The notes: generated from the letters alone by a model not told the origin. Shown: positions 8,693 to 18,589, numbered from the stretch's first letter. The stretch is DNA of 64,000 nt from Pedobacter alluvionis (GCF_003664035.1 NZ_RCCK01000010.1:434001-498000); one strand, 5' to 3'. Made by a program: numbers and translations.

Positions 8693-9681
8693 CTTATTCT
8701 ATTCGCCAGGTTTTGATAGCTATATTGTATTAAACGGATGGATTTCCATCCTAAAACAGAAGCCAGCTTGCTTAATACCTTTCTGCCAAAATCTAATTTA
8801 TAGGTTAAGGGAGTTATCAATGGCAATTCATGTATTGCTTTTTTTGAAATATCTTTAAATTGGGGGTAGCTTCTGACGGCCACATCATATAGAAGGCGGT
8901 AAATCGCAAAACGGGCTGCTAATGAATCCTCTTTTGATAAAAGTTCTTTTTTTTTAGATAAGATTGACGCCAAAAGACTTGATAGATCTTTATAGGTCTT
9001 TTGACTAGACAAGTTTCCTTCTTTCTTATATTTTCGATAGTAATTGAAGACGTCGCTTACTTTTACAATTTTGGTTGAATTCAAAATAATTCTTGCAAAG
9101 AATTCGCCATCGTCATCTAAGCTTAGCTCTTCGTTCCATAGTCCTGATTTTCTGATCAGCGGCATAGGTATCAGCCATGCATTCGGTTGGATCATCGATC
9201 CTTTTCCATCAAATCCTCCCCAAAGTTTGATTAGAAATTTAACTGGCTCATCACTTGTTTTCAGAAATTCCTCTTCGTAGAGAGAAGGTGTAAATAAAGC
9301 ATGTGCCTGGTGTTCATCGAAATGAACGGTACTGCAGACAGCCAAAGTATTAGTATGGTTTGCAATGGCTAACACCTGTTTTTCTATTTTATCTGTTGAA
9401 AGAATGTCGTCTGCATCTAAAAATTGTACAAAATCGCCATTTGCTTCTAATATCCCCTTGTTTCTAGTGGCTGCAGCACCTTTGTTGGCTTGCTGAAAAA
9501 CCTTTATCACCTGGTTATCGAATGATTTTATGATGTCGAGCGTTTCATCTGTCGAGCCATCATCAATTACAATAACTTCTTTGTTAGCCCAGCTTTGACT
9601 AACTGCCGATTGTATAGTTTCTGCAATATGTTTTGCTGCATTATAAGCAGGAATAATAATCGAAACCAATGGTTTTTTCAT
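8689..9681 (-). CDS. Glycosyltransferase family 2 protein
   Basis: 330 residues with a typical GT2 N-terminal catalytic domain. Visible motifs are KPLVSIIIPAYNAAKHI, then VIVIDDGSTDET, then GAAATRNKGI, then FLDADDILS (the metal-binding DxD), and LSLDDDGEFFARI, where the catalytic 'ED' position reads DD. The C-terminal 100 residues are helical and basic and may bind the membrane or acceptor. It overlaps both neighbours by 4 bp. Confidence 0.93.
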   Translation of the reverse strand: MKKPLVSIIIPAYNAAKHIAETIQSAVSQSWANKEVIVIDDGSTDETLDIIKSFDNQVIKVFQQANKGAAATRNKGILEANGDFVQFLDADDILSTDKIEKQVLAIANHTNTLAVCSTVHFDEHQAHALFTPSLYEEEFLKTSDEPVKFLIKLWGGFDGKGSMIQPNAWLIPMPLIRKSGLWNEELSLDDDGEFFARIILNSTKIVKVSDVFNYYRKYKKEGNLSSQKTYKDLSSLLASILSKKKELLSKEDSLAARFAIYRLLYDVAVRSYPQFKDISKKAIHELPLITPLTYKLDFGRKVLSKLASVLGWKSIRLIQYSYQNLANRIR

Positions 9682-10613
9682 CTTCTCAACCTTGGTTTTA
9701 ATAACCTAATCATTTTTTCCCTGATCCAAAAGGCGGCAAAAGGACTAAATTTGCTAACTACATTAAACAGAATATTGTTGTTTGCACTTATAGAATTTAA
9801 GCTTAATTTTTTTGCAAACAATAAGGAAGCCTTTGTTTTCTCCCAATTATTTATTGAAGCAAGATTGGTCGCAATCTCTCCAAATCTTACGGCAATCTCA
9901 TGATTATAAATTGAAGGCGCATTCAAAGCTGTTTTTTCCATTACATAAAACTGTGCAAGAAAACATTTTTCCTTATTGCTTTGAGACATTGAATTATGTA
10001 TTCTGTAATTAATAATACTTATTTCATCTTCACTGGAAAAGCGGAGGTGATGAAGGGCGAGAGAGATATGCAACGCGGAATCTTCATTGTACAATACCTT
10101 TGGATCTAGATCATAACCGCCTGCATTTAAAAATGCCGTTTTATTATAGAGACCACAAAAAGGATTGATCTGTTCTGCAATTGCATATTTAATTGGATCG
10201 GTTTCGAGCTTATGTTTATCGAATTGTCTTAAACTGATGAATTCATTGGTGATATGGTCCCGATATTCATAATTGAAAAGAACCACTTCCGGACATTCTT
10301 CCTTAGCCATCCATTTGTGGGCCAGGCTTGTAAAATTTGGAAGTAATTCATCGTCTGCATCGTGAAAATGGATCCACTCAGATTTTACCATTTCTGCAAG
10401 CCTATTTTTTCCGAAAGAGCAGCCGCGGTTCACATCACCGTCGATAACAACTGCACCATATTTTAGGGCTACCTCATGGGTATTGTCTGAACTATAGTCA
10501 TTATATACCAAAATTTCATCAAACTTTATATATTGGTTTTGGGCCGATGTTAACAATCTTGGTAAACACCAGGCCGCATTGTAGGCAGGTATGCAAAGCG
10601 CTAAAGATTTCAT
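9678..10613 (-). CDS. Glycosyltransferase family 2 protein
   Basis: 311 residues. The GT2 domain is shown by LALCIPAYNAAWCLPRLL, VYNDYSSDNTHEV, SFGKNRLAEM and HFHDADDELLP (metal-binding DxD). The catalytic acid region is VLYNEDSALHISL. It is paralogous in layout to the gene that follows (8689-9681) but clearly diverged. It is separated from the upstream GT4 gene by 36 bp and overlaps the downstream gene by 4 bp. Confidence 0.92.
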   Translation of the reverse strand: MKSLALCIPAYNAAWCLPRLLTSAQNQYIKFDEILVYNDYSSDNTHEVALKYGAVVIDGDVNRGCSFGKNRLAEMVKSEWIHFHDADDELLPNFTSLAHKWMAKEECPEVVLFNYEYRDHITNEFISLRQFDKHKLETDPIKYAIAEQINPFCGLYNKTAFLNAGGYDLDPKVLYNEDSALHISLALHHLRFSSEDEISIINYRIHNSMSQSNKEKCFLAQFYVMEKTALNAPSIYNHEIAVRFGEIATNLASINNWEKTKASLLFAKKLSLNSISANNNILFNVVSKFSPFAAFWIREKMIRLLKPRLRR

Positions 10614-10649
10614 TAATACAAAGGGTTGTAAACTAAGTTTTTCATCCGT

Positions 10650-11990
10650 CTATCCTCCCAAAATTTTATTCTTCAATCTTTTGGTAATATATTTTAAAAG
10701 CTTATTCAATGGCTGTTGGTTTAGAACGATATCAATGCCGTATTTTTTATCTGATGGAAGATACAATGCCTGGTTAAATACATTGGGAGCAATCACTTCA
10801 AATTTTTGAATAACCTGAACCATTAAGTTAATGTTGTCATTAATAATATTGGTATGCATCAGGCTTTTAACCGTTTTTAATGCTTCGCTTGTCATCTTTT
10901 CATACGTACTTTGATCCATGTTGTTAACTGCTTCTATACATGAGGCAAGCGCAATATGATCATTGGAAGCATATTTAAAGCCATTTATTCCGTTTTTAAT
11001 GAGTGATGAAACACCTGCGCCATCTGAACAAATTACCGGCGTGCCAACGCTCATGTATTCTAAGCAGGTGAAATTGTACATGTCCCATCTGGATGGAATA
11101 ATGGCAAATTTTGCTGTTTTTTGAATATCTTCCAATTGATGGTGAGAAACTTGCCCCTGAGGTACTATTGTTCTGTTCCACACTTCAGGGAATTTTTCAA
11201 GAAGTTGATCTGATTTGGATAAACCCTCTTTAAACATGGTGTTGCGTCCATACCATTTGATTAACAATGGTTTAGTTATTATTTTAACTGCCTGGCATAA
11301 AATATCTGGTCCCTTCCATTCCTGGATTCGGCTGCATACGATAGCAAAATTCTCCTTTTGAATAAATTTAGCTGGTGTAGCGTTTGTTTTAAATAACGGT
11401 GAGATAAGATTAATCTGTTTATGAGGAAAAATGTCTTGCCAAAATGTATAATTAGACCAACTATGAGTAACTAACGCATCTGATTTTTCCAGTAAGGAAA
11501 GTTCTGTTTGTCTACACTGGTCTCCAAATAAAATTTCCTGAAGTTCCCGTTCATGTAATTCAATTTGACCCGAACTTCCATGTAAACGGGTTACAACGGG
11601 GATATTGTGGTGAATTAGCCAGGGAATGAAGCCGAGTCCAAAATCGGTACATTCTACCAGATCAAACCCTTCACCTGCGTTAACTTGTTCCCACATGGCC
11701 CACGCAGAGGCAATTGCTTTCTTATATTGCGGTATGAAATCGAATTTTTTAAACCTGTCGAGGTACTTATGGAAAAGGTCTGGTTTGAGGTATTCGACTT
11801 CTATATCATGATGCAGAATGCTATCTAATGATTGAGTATAAGCACTACCTACCACAACTTTTATTTTTGCAACATGAGATCTCATAAAATCGATATGTTG
11901 CAGATAATATGTCGAAATTCCTCCTCCTGAATGAGGGTAATATTCAGGCAGGATATAGAGAATATTTAAGTTTTTTATTTCCTTATCCAC
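10650..11990 (-). CDS. Glycosyltransferase family 4 protein
   Basis: 446 residues. It begins with ILYILPEYYPHSGGGISTYY, a textbook GT4 glycine-loop region. The second domain has FAIVCSRIQEWKGPDILCQA and a donor-binding block SRWDMYNFTCLEYMSVGTPV, where the family's first Glu position is occupied by D-M-Y-N-F while the second Glu is present. The C-terminal 90 residues after the catalytic domain are unusual for the family and unrecognised. Its start overlaps the end of the methyltransferase gene upstream by 16 bp. Confidence 0.88.
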   Translation of the reverse strand: MDKEIKNLNILYILPEYYPHSGGGISTYYLQHIDFMRSHVAKIKVVVGSAYTQSLDSILHHDIEVEYLKPDLFHKYLDRFKKFDFIPQYKKAIASAWAMWEQVNAGEGFDLVECTDFGLGFIPWLIHHNIPVVTRLHGSSGQIELHERELQEILFGDQCRQTELSLLEKSDALVTHSWSNYTFWQDIFPHKQINLISPLFKTNATPAKFIQKENFAIVCSRIQEWKGPDILCQAVKIITKPLLIKWYGRNTMFKEGLSKSDQLLEKFPEVWNRTIVPQGQVSHHQLEDIQKTAKFAIIPSRWDMYNFTCLEYMSVGTPVICSDGAGVSSLIKNGINGFKYASNDHIALASCIEAVNNMDQSTYEKMTSEALKTVKSLMHTNIINDNINLMVQVIQKFEVIAPNVFNQALYLPSDKKYGIDIVLNQQPLNKLLKYITKRLKNKILGG

Positions 11991-12970
11991 ATGCTGTTAA
12001 AATTTCTGCCGAATTTATCATCGGTTAAAGTCAAGTTATTTTCCTCAGCCTTGTACTCTTCTGGCAGATCAGATTTTAGTGTGCCAAAAAAACAATAGGT
12101 ATTAAAATATGCCAGCGAAAGTTCCTTTACCGATTCCTCCAAATTTTTTAAAGAAATGCCATTGTTGGCAGAATAGGGTAGCCCTTCGACATGGATATCT
12201 GTAATACTCCATATTTCTGCCGGAGTAAGATGGGTATTGATAACATTTAAGTGTATCAGTTCTTGATTTACCTCCGCAATATAGGTTTCTAGTTTAATAT
12301 TTCCTTTCAGTATGCGTATAATTTTCCCAATAATCTTTTGTTTAAGTGTCCTGTTTTGAAAATTAGCCCTCGTAGTTTGAATAAGGCGTGCTGTTCTGTT
12401 TTGGTATGTTTCGGAGTCGATTGCTTCTGCAAGAGGATCATGCAGGCTTATAAATACGCCATTTGCATTTAACCTGTTTTCTATGTCTGAGATGAATTGT
12501 GGAATATCTGGAATATGATGCAAAACGGAAGAAGTAATAATGAGATCGAATTTTTCGTCTACATCTTCAATATATCCACATCTCGAATTTATAGGTATAT
12601 TCCATTTCAATGAGCGTTTTTTCGCTCTCTCTAACATAGCATGTGAGGGATCTAAAAGAAACATGGATGCTATTTTTCTGCCAACTAATGAATCTATTAA
12701 AAGCTGAGCGGCCAAACCTGTTCCGCAACCCAGGTCCAAAACTTTAATTTTTTGTATTTTTTGCTCGTTTAGCCAGGCAGAAAGATGATTAATAATGCGG
12801 TCAACCTGTTCGGGAAGATTAATCCACATTTCAGCATGGATCTTATCATAATATTTTGCTTCAATATTATGGAAGGTAAGGTTAACCTTTTCATGAAAAT
12901 CTTTTATCGAATCCAGATTGGACTTTTGCTCAAAAAGCGGGGTTAAAGATTTGAAAACATCGGTAGTCAT
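11975..12970 (-). CDS. Class I SAM-dependent methyltransferase
   Basis: 331 residues. Motif I is IKVLDLGCGTGLAAQLL near residues 75-91, followed by MFLLDPSHAMLERAKKR (motif II with an acidic residue) and FDLIITSSVLHHIPDIPQF (motif IV/post-IV). The Rossmann core is therefore intact. In this setting it most likely methylates a sugar or a lipid-linked glycan. The C-terminal 130 residues form an extra domain that is not recognised. It could instead modify a non-glycan acceptor, but every neighbour is polysaccharide-related. Confidence 0.85.
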   Translation of the reverse strand: MTTDVFKSLTPLFEQKSNLDSIKDFHEKVNLTFHNIEAKYYDKIHAEMWINLPEQVDRIINHLSAWLNEQKIQKIKVLDLGCGTGLAAQLLIDSLVGRKIASMFLLDPSHAMLERAKKRSLKWNIPINSRCGYIEDVDEKFDLIITSSVLHHIPDIPQFISDIENRLNANGVFISLHDPLAEAIDSETYQNRTARLIQTTRANFQNRTLKQKIIGKIIRILKGNIKLETYIAEVNQELIHLNVINTHLTPAEIWSITDIHVEGLPYSANNGISLKNLEESVKELSLAYFNTYCFFGTLKSDLPEEYKAEENNLTLTDDKFGRNFNSMWIRK

Positions 12971-13008
12971 TTTAGTTGTGTATTGGCTTTAATTACTGCT
13001 CAATGGGC

Positions 13009-14148
13009 TCAGTTATTTTCTATTAATAATTTTAGCCTGTTATGGATCTTTACCGGGTTAAAATCCATTTCAGCAAAATATCGACATTGTTTAACACATG
13101 CTGATCTGAAATCCGGATTTTTGAGTTTATTTATGATACTTACCAAATCTGTTTTTGTTTCATTATCAACATAGCTTAACCAGGAATTTTTAACGGCCCA
13201 TTTGCCTATTGCTGAAGATTGGGGTGCTATTATAAGTACTGGTATACCTAAGTGACAGAATTCGACAAATCTACTTGGAAAGCTGTACCTCGATCTGATT
13301 TCTTCATTTGTATCTGAAGAATAAAAAACAATGATTACATCCGCTTCTTCAACCATGAAGTTGAACAGATCATAGAGCTCTTCAAATTTTTCGTAGAAAG
13401 AAATTTTGCCCGCATTCTGTAAAGAATCTTTGTAATCCTGATTAAAAGATCCTATCAGAATGATGTTTGTATGGGTTTCTTCGACGGCTTCATTAATTTT
13501 TTCGACTGTTTTTTCAAAAAAATGGGGTAATAGCATGCCTGAAATGGCAAAATTGAATTTTTCGGATTTTATTCTTTTACTATGAGCTATAAAGGCACCA
13601 TCAGGTATTGGGTAAACAACTGATACATTTTTCCCACCATGAAGAGAGAGCACCTCTTCCATCTGTTCTGAAACCACAAAAAAATGCCTGCAATTTTCAA
13701 TTATTCTGGTGATTTGTTTTCTGGTGAGAATGTTCTCTTTAAAATATCGGTTGAAAATATTATCATCGTGAAAAAAGAGATAAAATGGAATATTAGCTTG
13801 TTTTGCAATGAAATAGACGAGGTAACTTACATAATCTTCTAATAACCCGATTAAAATATCGCCTTTAGTAAAATGAAGTGCTTTGGCCAGCGATCTTGCT
13901 TGTAACCGTGTTCTCATGCTGGTTAAAAACGGAGTCCCTTTTCTTAAGGGCGGGTGCCAGAATTTTTTTTCAAGGTTAATTTGCCTGAAGCTGGTGTTTC
14001 CCTTATTAACCGGGCTACAATTAATAAAGGTAACCTGGTAACCCTCCTGTTCAAATCGTTTTAAATGTCGGTATAGTACAATACTTCCGCCCGCTGCGTT
14101 ATTTGCCGGGTAAAGTGAACTTGAAATAAAAAAAATCCTTTTTTCCAA
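13009..14148 (-). CDS. Glycosyltransferase, GT4-like (GT-B fold)
   Basis: 379 residues. The N-terminus RIFFISSSLYPANNAAGGS fits a GT-B loop. The second domain contains FNFAISGMLLPHFFEKTVEK, ADVIIVFYSS and SRYSFPSRFVEFCHLGIPVL, a GT4-like donor region in which the usual E-x(7)-E reads S-R-F-V-E-F. The frame can only start at TTG (14148), as there is no ATG before the conserved N-terminal strand. The gene starts 3 bp after the upstream stop. Confidence 0.8.
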   Translation of the reverse strand: MEKRIFFISSSLYPANNAAGGSIVLYRHLKRFEQEGYQVTFINCSPVNKGNTSFRQINLEKKFWHPPLRKGTPFLTSMRTRLQARSLAKALHFTKGDILIGLLEDYVSYLVYFIAKQANIPFYLFFHDDNIFNRYFKENILTRKQITRIIENCRHFFVVSEQMEEVLSLHGGKNVSVVYPIPDGAFIAHSKRIKSEKFNFAISGMLLPHFFEKTVEKINEAVEETHTNIILIGSFNQDYKDSLQNAGKISFYEKFEELYDLFNFMVEEADVIIVFYSSDTNEEIRSRYSFPSRFVEFCHLGIPVLIIAPQSSAIGKWAVKNSWLSYVDNETKTDLVSIINKLKNPDFRSACVKQCRYFAEMDFNPVKIHNRLKLLIENN

Positions 14149-14151
14149 AAA

Positions 14152-15354
14152 TTATGAAATTTCGTCTACGGCACCCCAGGTTCTTTTTATATGTTTTACC
14201 TTCAGAAAAAGAGAATTTAGGGCAGCAATTGTTACTGTTTCGTTATAGGAGATTTCGACAGCCTTTTTTTGATCTCCAATTGACTCTTCGTAGAGGCTTT
14301 TCATTTGAACAAAAATTTCGTTCGGATTTAAGGGATCAAAATATCGGGCTGCTTCGCCCAGTTGTTCAACATGTCCGTCTAATCGGCTACAAATCACTTT
14401 ACAGCCCAGGTGGTAGGCTTCAACTAGTGGCATATTGGTTGGCCCGAGGAAAGTTGGCATTACCAGTGAAATCGCATTTTTGTATAACCATTTCAGTTGC
14501 GGCAGGCTGACCACACCGAGTTGGATAACATTTTTTTCGAGGCCTAAGCTTTGGATGACACTAGTAATGTAATCAATATTATTTTGATTTGCTCCTGTAA
14601 ATACAAGTTTTACCTTTGGAAAATAAAATATAAACTGTTGGAAGGCAATTAGCAGATTGTAATGGTTTTTATGTGGCCAATACCTGGCAGGGTAAATGAA
14701 AAACTCGTCATTTGCTAAGATATCTACCTGCTTGGTCGCAATCTGATCTTTTACAATCAGGCCTGGAATCATCGGTATCACGTGAATTCTGTCGGGATTA
14801 ACAGCACAATACCGGATCAGTTCTTTTTTGCCCGCCTCAGATTCTGCACAAATAATTAGTGCTTTATTGATATCCCGGTTTAGATTTTCGATTCTGCTCT
14901 CCAGCTTTCCGTGCATACTTACTTCAGGGAAAGCAAACATAGAAATATGGCCAAGATCCCAGTGGGTTGATATGTGCGGAAAATTATCAATCTCAATTCC
15001 CGGGTTGATGTAGTAAATTACTTCAATTCCAGCATGCTTTAAATTGTTAATTAACTTATTATTGTATTTTTTTTTGATTCTATTGCTAAATTTAATTCCG
15101 AAAAATGGTAGCCGGATACATAAGGAGTTGAGTAGTTTTGGCCATCTGGTTCTGTAAATAGGGATGAGCGACAATGCATTTGACCCGGATTTAAAGATTT
15201 GATCAATATTGTATCCAACGTGAACAATTTCAGTGCCTGAAAACGAGGTTTTGTTTAGGATTTCTTGTAATGCTTCCGTATATGCAAACGCACCACCATT
15301 TGCATAGCTTCCGCCATGGTAATGCCAGATACCTATTTTAAACAATTTTTTCAT
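14152..15354 (-). CDS. Glycosyltransferase family 4 / mannosyltransferase-like
   Basis: 400 residues. The core is well conserved: EFFIYPARYWPHKNHYNLLI (the strand and K-N-H of the mannosyl/rhamnosyl GT4 group), KLVFTGANQNN, VIQLGVVSLPQLKWLYKNA, and FLGPTNMPLVEAYHLGCKVI with the acceptor and donor site residues. It opens with KIGIWHYHGGSYANGGAFAY. Domain order and length are normal for the family. Its start overlaps the aminotransferase gene upstream by 17 bp. Confidence 0.9.
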   Translation of the reverse strand: MKKLFKIGIWHYHGGSYANGGAFAYTEALQEILNKTSFSGTEIVHVGYNIDQIFKSGSNALSLIPIYRTRWPKLLNSLCIRLPFFGIKFSNRIKKKYNNKLINNLKHAGIEVIYYINPGIEIDNFPHISTHWDLGHISMFAFPEVSMHGKLESRIENLNRDINKALIICAESEAGKKELIRYCAVNPDRIHVIPMIPGLIVKDQIATKQVDILANDEFFIYPARYWPHKNHYNLLIAFQQFIFYFPKVKLVFTGANQNNIDYITSVIQSLGLEKNVIQLGVVSLPQLKWLYKNAISLVMPTFLGPTNMPLVEAYHLGCKVICSRLDGHVEQLGEAARYFDPLNPNEIFVQMKSLYEESIGDQKKAVEISYNETVTIAALNSLFLKVKHIKRTWGAVDEIS

Positions 15355-16456
15355 GAATGCAGGTTGTTATTGCTGTGAGCTCCTCAATGGTTAAACCTAA
15401 TCCGCTGGGTAGATAAAAACCATTTCTGGCCAGTTTCTCAGCCACCGGATATTTTTCATTCTTAAATAAGCCCATTTTTTTAAATACAGGTTGTTCATGC
15501 ATGCACCAGAAAAATGGCCTGGTGCCAATTTTATGTTTTGTTAAGTAATCAACCAAATCTTCTTTTTCACTTTCAGTTGGTGCTACTATTCCGAAAACCC
15601 AATAAATATTTTCTGCGCATGATGTACTGGTAAGTGGTAGCTGGTATCCTTTCTGTTTCAAATAAGAAAGAGCGCTATGATAGTTTAACCCCATATTGCG
15701 CTTGATACTGATAAAATCTTCCAGTTGTTCCAATTGTGCTAAGCCAAGCGCAGCCTGCATATTGGTCATCCGATAATTCCAACCCAATTCATTATGTACG
15801 AATCTTGGTCCATTGGGTTCAAAGCAAAGATTACGCAATTTTTTGCATCTGGCGGCAAGATGGTCGTCATCAGTTAGCAACATACCGCCTTCACCAGTCG
15901 TAATATGTTTATTGGGGTAAAAGCTAAAAATACTGATATCGCCAAAACTACCACACATTTTACTGTTATAGGTTTGTCCGTGCATTTCGGCTGCATCTTC
16001 AATTATTTTAAGTTTATATTTTTTTGCTAAGGCTAGTACGGGATCCATATCAACAGGAAGGCCATAAACATGCACCACTAAAATTGCCTTAGTTCGAGCA
16101 GTAATCTTGGCTTCGATTTGTGTTACATCCATATTCCAAGTGAGTGGATCACTATCAACCAGAACTGGAATTGCTCCTGCTGTAACCACAGATTGAGCTG
16201 GCGAAATAATTGTAAAAGTGGGCATAATAACCTCATCTCCGACACCAATACCCAAAGCCTTTACGGCGATATCTAATGCTGCCGAACCATTGCTTACTGC
16301 AATTCCATATTTACGATTGTTGTAGGTGCTGAAATTCTCTTCAAATGCGCCAACGAATGGACCTTCACTGCTTATCCACCCAGTACTGATACATTCTGAA
16401 AGGTACTTTAACTCATTTCCTTTTAATAATGGAGTATTTACCGGAATTGGTTTCAT
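15338..16456 (-). CDS. DegT/DnrJ/EryC1/StrS sugar aminotransferase (perosamine synthase-like)
   Basis: 372 residues, the usual length for the family. The PLP lysine lies in FSFYPNKHITTGEGGMLLTD (Lys183). AVSNGSAALDIAVKALGIG binds the cofactor phosphate, and KIIEDAAEMHG carries the Asp that contacts the pyridine nitrogen. The family converts a 4-keto (or 3-keto) nucleotide sugar to an amino sugar. The 'YPNKHITTGEGG' form is most like GDP-perosamine and related C4 aminotransferases. With the methyltransferase and cupin genes just upstream (4-bp overlap) it likely makes a modified amino sugar for the repeat unit. Confidence 0.93.
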   Translation of the reverse strand: MKPIPVNTPLLKGNELKYLSECISTGWISSEGPFVGAFEENFSTYNNRKYGIAVSNGSAALDIAVKALGIGVGDEVIMPTFTIISPAQSVVTAGAIPVLVDSDPLTWNMDVTQIEAKITARTKAILVVHVYGLPVDMDPVLALAKKYKLKIIEDAAEMHGQTYNSKMCGSFGDISIFSFYPNKHITTGEGGMLLTDDDHLAARCKKLRNLCFEPNGPRFVHNELGWNYRMTNMQAALGLAQLEQLEDFISIKRNMGLNYHSALSYLKQKGYQLPLTSTSCAENIYWVFGIVAPTESEKEDLVDYLTKHKIGTRPFFWCMHEQPVFKKMGLFKNEKYPVAEKLARNGFYLPSGLGLTIEELTAITTCIHEKIV

Positions 16457-17211
16457 GAATTAATTTTTTTAAGGACGTAGGCAACCCCCCAGGTCAAATT
16501 TGAGGGTACATTCTTTGTTAAGAATTCTTCACTTTTTAAAATTTCAAAACCTGTACTGTACGCTAATAGGTCGATTTCATTTTTGCAAAAATGTCGCATT
16601 GGATGAATTTCCTGAAAAGAATATTGTGTCTGATCTTTTAATGAACTTACTTCTATATCGTAGTTTACTTCAACAATATTTTCTTCACTAAAGATAGATG
16701 GTGTTGCTCTTCGGATAATTTGAATCTGATCATTGCTTAATTTTTTAATCCGCTCTTCTGGTACCTGGGATACAACTGCTGGTGTATGCCAAACATCGAA
16801 AATAAACAGTCCGCCTTCACAGAGTGACTCATGAACAAGTTGAAAAGTTTTGATCAAACTTGAATTGTCAGTTAGATAGCTAATTACATGAAAAAGCGAT
16901 AGTGCAATTTCAAACTTCTGATCGACTTTAAAATTAGTGATGTTAGCTTTTTGGAACCTCAGTCTGGTATTTTCATTTTGTCTTGCAAGGTTAAGCATAT
17001 CTTCACTAAGTTCGATTCCCAATACTGAAAACCCCTTTTCTGCAAAGACTGATGCATGTTTTCCTGTGCCACATCCTAATTCAATAATATTTTGGGCATT
17101 CGGGAAGTATTCTTGAATGAGCTCAATTATATAAGCTGCTTCCGCAGGATAATCTTTATCGTAATACAGTAGGTTATAATACTGACTGTAAAGTTTAAAG
17201 TTTTCGTTCAT
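16453..17211 (-). CDS. Class I SAM-dependent methyltransferase
   Basis: 252 residues. Motif I is NIIELGCGTGKHASVFAEKG, followed by VLGIELSEDMLNLARQN and IALSLFHVISYLTDN. This is a compact small-molecule methyltransferase. The N-terminal YSQYYNLLYYDKDYPAEA pattern is shared with nucleotide-sugar methyltransferases found in O-antigen loci. Position between an aminotransferase and a cupin, with 1 to 4-bp overlaps on both sides, suggests N- or O-methylation of the same nucleotide sugar. That is inference from neighbours. Confidence 0.88.
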   Translation of the reverse strand: MNENFKLYSQYYNLLYYDKDYPAEAAYIIELIQEYFPNAQNIIELGCGTGKHASVFAEKGFSVLGIELSEDMLNLARQNENTRLRFQKANITNFKVDQKFEIALSLFHVISYLTDNSSLIKTFQLVHESLCEGGLFIFDVWHTPAVVSQVPEERIKKLSNDQIQIIRRATPSIFSEENIVEVNYDIEVSSLKDQTQYSFQEIHPMRHFCKNEIDLLAYSTGFEILKSEEFLTKNVPSNLTWGVAYVLKKINS

Positions 17212-17630
17212 TATTTAATGTTTTTAAGAATGGGGTCGAAATGCACTTTGTCTTCGTCGCCGCAGTACGGACCTTGTTTAATTTCTATGAGTTCTGAAGA
17301 CTCTAACATTTCGAAGCCGTGGCCACCTGCAGCAAGTAAAATTACATCTCCTGTTTCCACCGTCCTGCTCTCGGCATAAACCTGGTCATCATTGTAAAAA
17401 TCTACACGTACTTTACCTGCTTTAACGTATAGCACTTCCTGTGTAAGGGTTACTTTTCGTTCTACAAGCTTGTGCACATGCGGCGGTATAATATAACCTT
17501 TAGGCCGGTTCATATACCCCAACTGTTGCGAATAATCTTCTGGGGTGAAGAAAGTTATCCCTTCTTTATGAAAGTTTGACCTTATGATTAGTGCGAGTAA
17601 CAGTCCATTTATGGTAATGCTTTCTATCAT
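17211..17630 (-). CDS. Small cupin-domain protein of polysaccharide loci
   Basis: 139 residues. The cupin barrel is visible from IIPPHVHKLVERKVTLTQEV (metal-ligand histidines H-x-H and the following Glu) to ETGDVILLAAGGHGFEML (second motif with G-D and His). A charged tail with EIKQGPYCGDEDKVHF follows. Cupins of this type recur in LPS and O-antigen clusters beside aminotransferases. Sugar epimerase or isomerase activity is possible, but the exact reaction is unknown. The stop overlaps the methyltransferase start by one base. Confidence 0.75.
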   Translation of the reverse strand: MIESITINGLLLALIIRSNFHKEGITFFTPEDYSQQLGYMNRPKGYIIPPHVHKLVERKVTLTQEVLYVKAGKVRVDFYNDDQVYAESRTVETGDVILLAAGGHGFEMLESSELIEIKQGPYCGDEDKVHFDPILKNIK

Positions 17631-17632
17631 AG

Positions 17633-18589
17633 TTAAGCTTGATTAAAAATAAATTTACTTCTTTCAGTACTTAATGAATTGATCTTTTTTTTGAAGATTT
17701 TTGAGATCAGTTTTCGCGCAATTCTATTAAGCAGATTAACAACTTTTATGTTTGTCCATTTACGTATCGGACCAATTTTGCAAGTGATCATTAACTTACG
17801 GTAAAAGGAAATGTTAGACTTATTTATAGATATGTTTTTTGACCCGGCCCCGTAATGAATAAAATTTGCCTTGTATTTATTGGGGAGGTGGTAAAATTTT
17901 TTGCCTGGTATTGTTCTTAATTCATTTTGAAAATAGGCGGCGGAATCAAATGCGTGTACCTCTCCATCACGGATTTCCTCGTAATAAAAGTGAGATCTTT
18001 TGGATAGTTCAAATGCTTCTTTCTTATAAATACAAAACCAGGTATGGTTTCGTTCGTACAAATGCATGTTTCTATCAGAATAACTATCAAAACAATATGC
18101 AGTTTCATTGTAACAGGTACTGGCGAATAAACAATCAGGATTTTGTAAAGCGAGCAGCAGATGAAAGTAAAATTCTGCGTCTAATACTTCAAAATCTGCA
18201 TCAACAGTTGCAATATAATCTGTGTTAAATTTGGGAAGTTCTGAGGTCCAGAGTTCATCATAATTTTCGTTAATGTCATCTCTCACTCTATCAATTCCTT
18301 CGGGAGAAGTAATCGTTTCACCAGCAACAAAGTTTTTATTCCTTATTTTTTCGTTATTGTCAAAGATCTGAACATAAGGATATGCCGCCCATTTTGCTGC
18401 ATATTCATTAAGATTTTCTGGGGTGAGGGCATTCAAATAAATGAATAATTTAAAATGTTGTTTTTCAGAATGATTAAGCCTGTCGTATATTTTTTTAAAA
18501 CTTTTAACACCATAATCTCCAAACATGCAGTCCCGATTGGTTACCAACATAAAAAACGTAATGGACTTTCGCGTTATGCTATCTTTCAT
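17633..18589 (-). CDS. Putative GT-A type glycosyltransferase, family unclear
   Basis: 318 residues. A short opening strand ITFFMLVTNRDCMFGDYG is followed by a Rossmann-like half and TDYIATVDADFEVLDAEF, where D-A-D has the look of a metal-binding DxD. Later, GEVHAFDSAAYFQNEL and KANFIHYGAGSKNIS could form the acceptor side. I do not recognise the family with certainty. Related-looking proteins in glycan loci are annotated as glycosyltransferases. The start sits directly after the stop of the GT2 gene upstream. Confidence 0.6.
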   Translation of the reverse strand: MKDSITRKSITFFMLVTNRDCMFGDYGVKSFKKIYDRLNHSEKQHFKLFIYLNALTPENLNEYAAKWAAYPYVQIFDNNEKIRNKNFVAGETITSPEGIDRVRDDINENYDELWTSELPKFNTDYIATVDADFEVLDAEFYFHLLLALQNPDCLFASTCYNETAYCFDSYSDRNMHLYERNHTWFCIYKKEAFELSKRSHFYYEEIRDGEVHAFDSAAYFQNELRTIPGKKFYHLPNKYKANFIHYGAGSKNISINKSNISFYRKLMITCKIGPIRKWTNIKVVNLLNRIARKLISKIFKKKINSLSTERSKFIFNQA

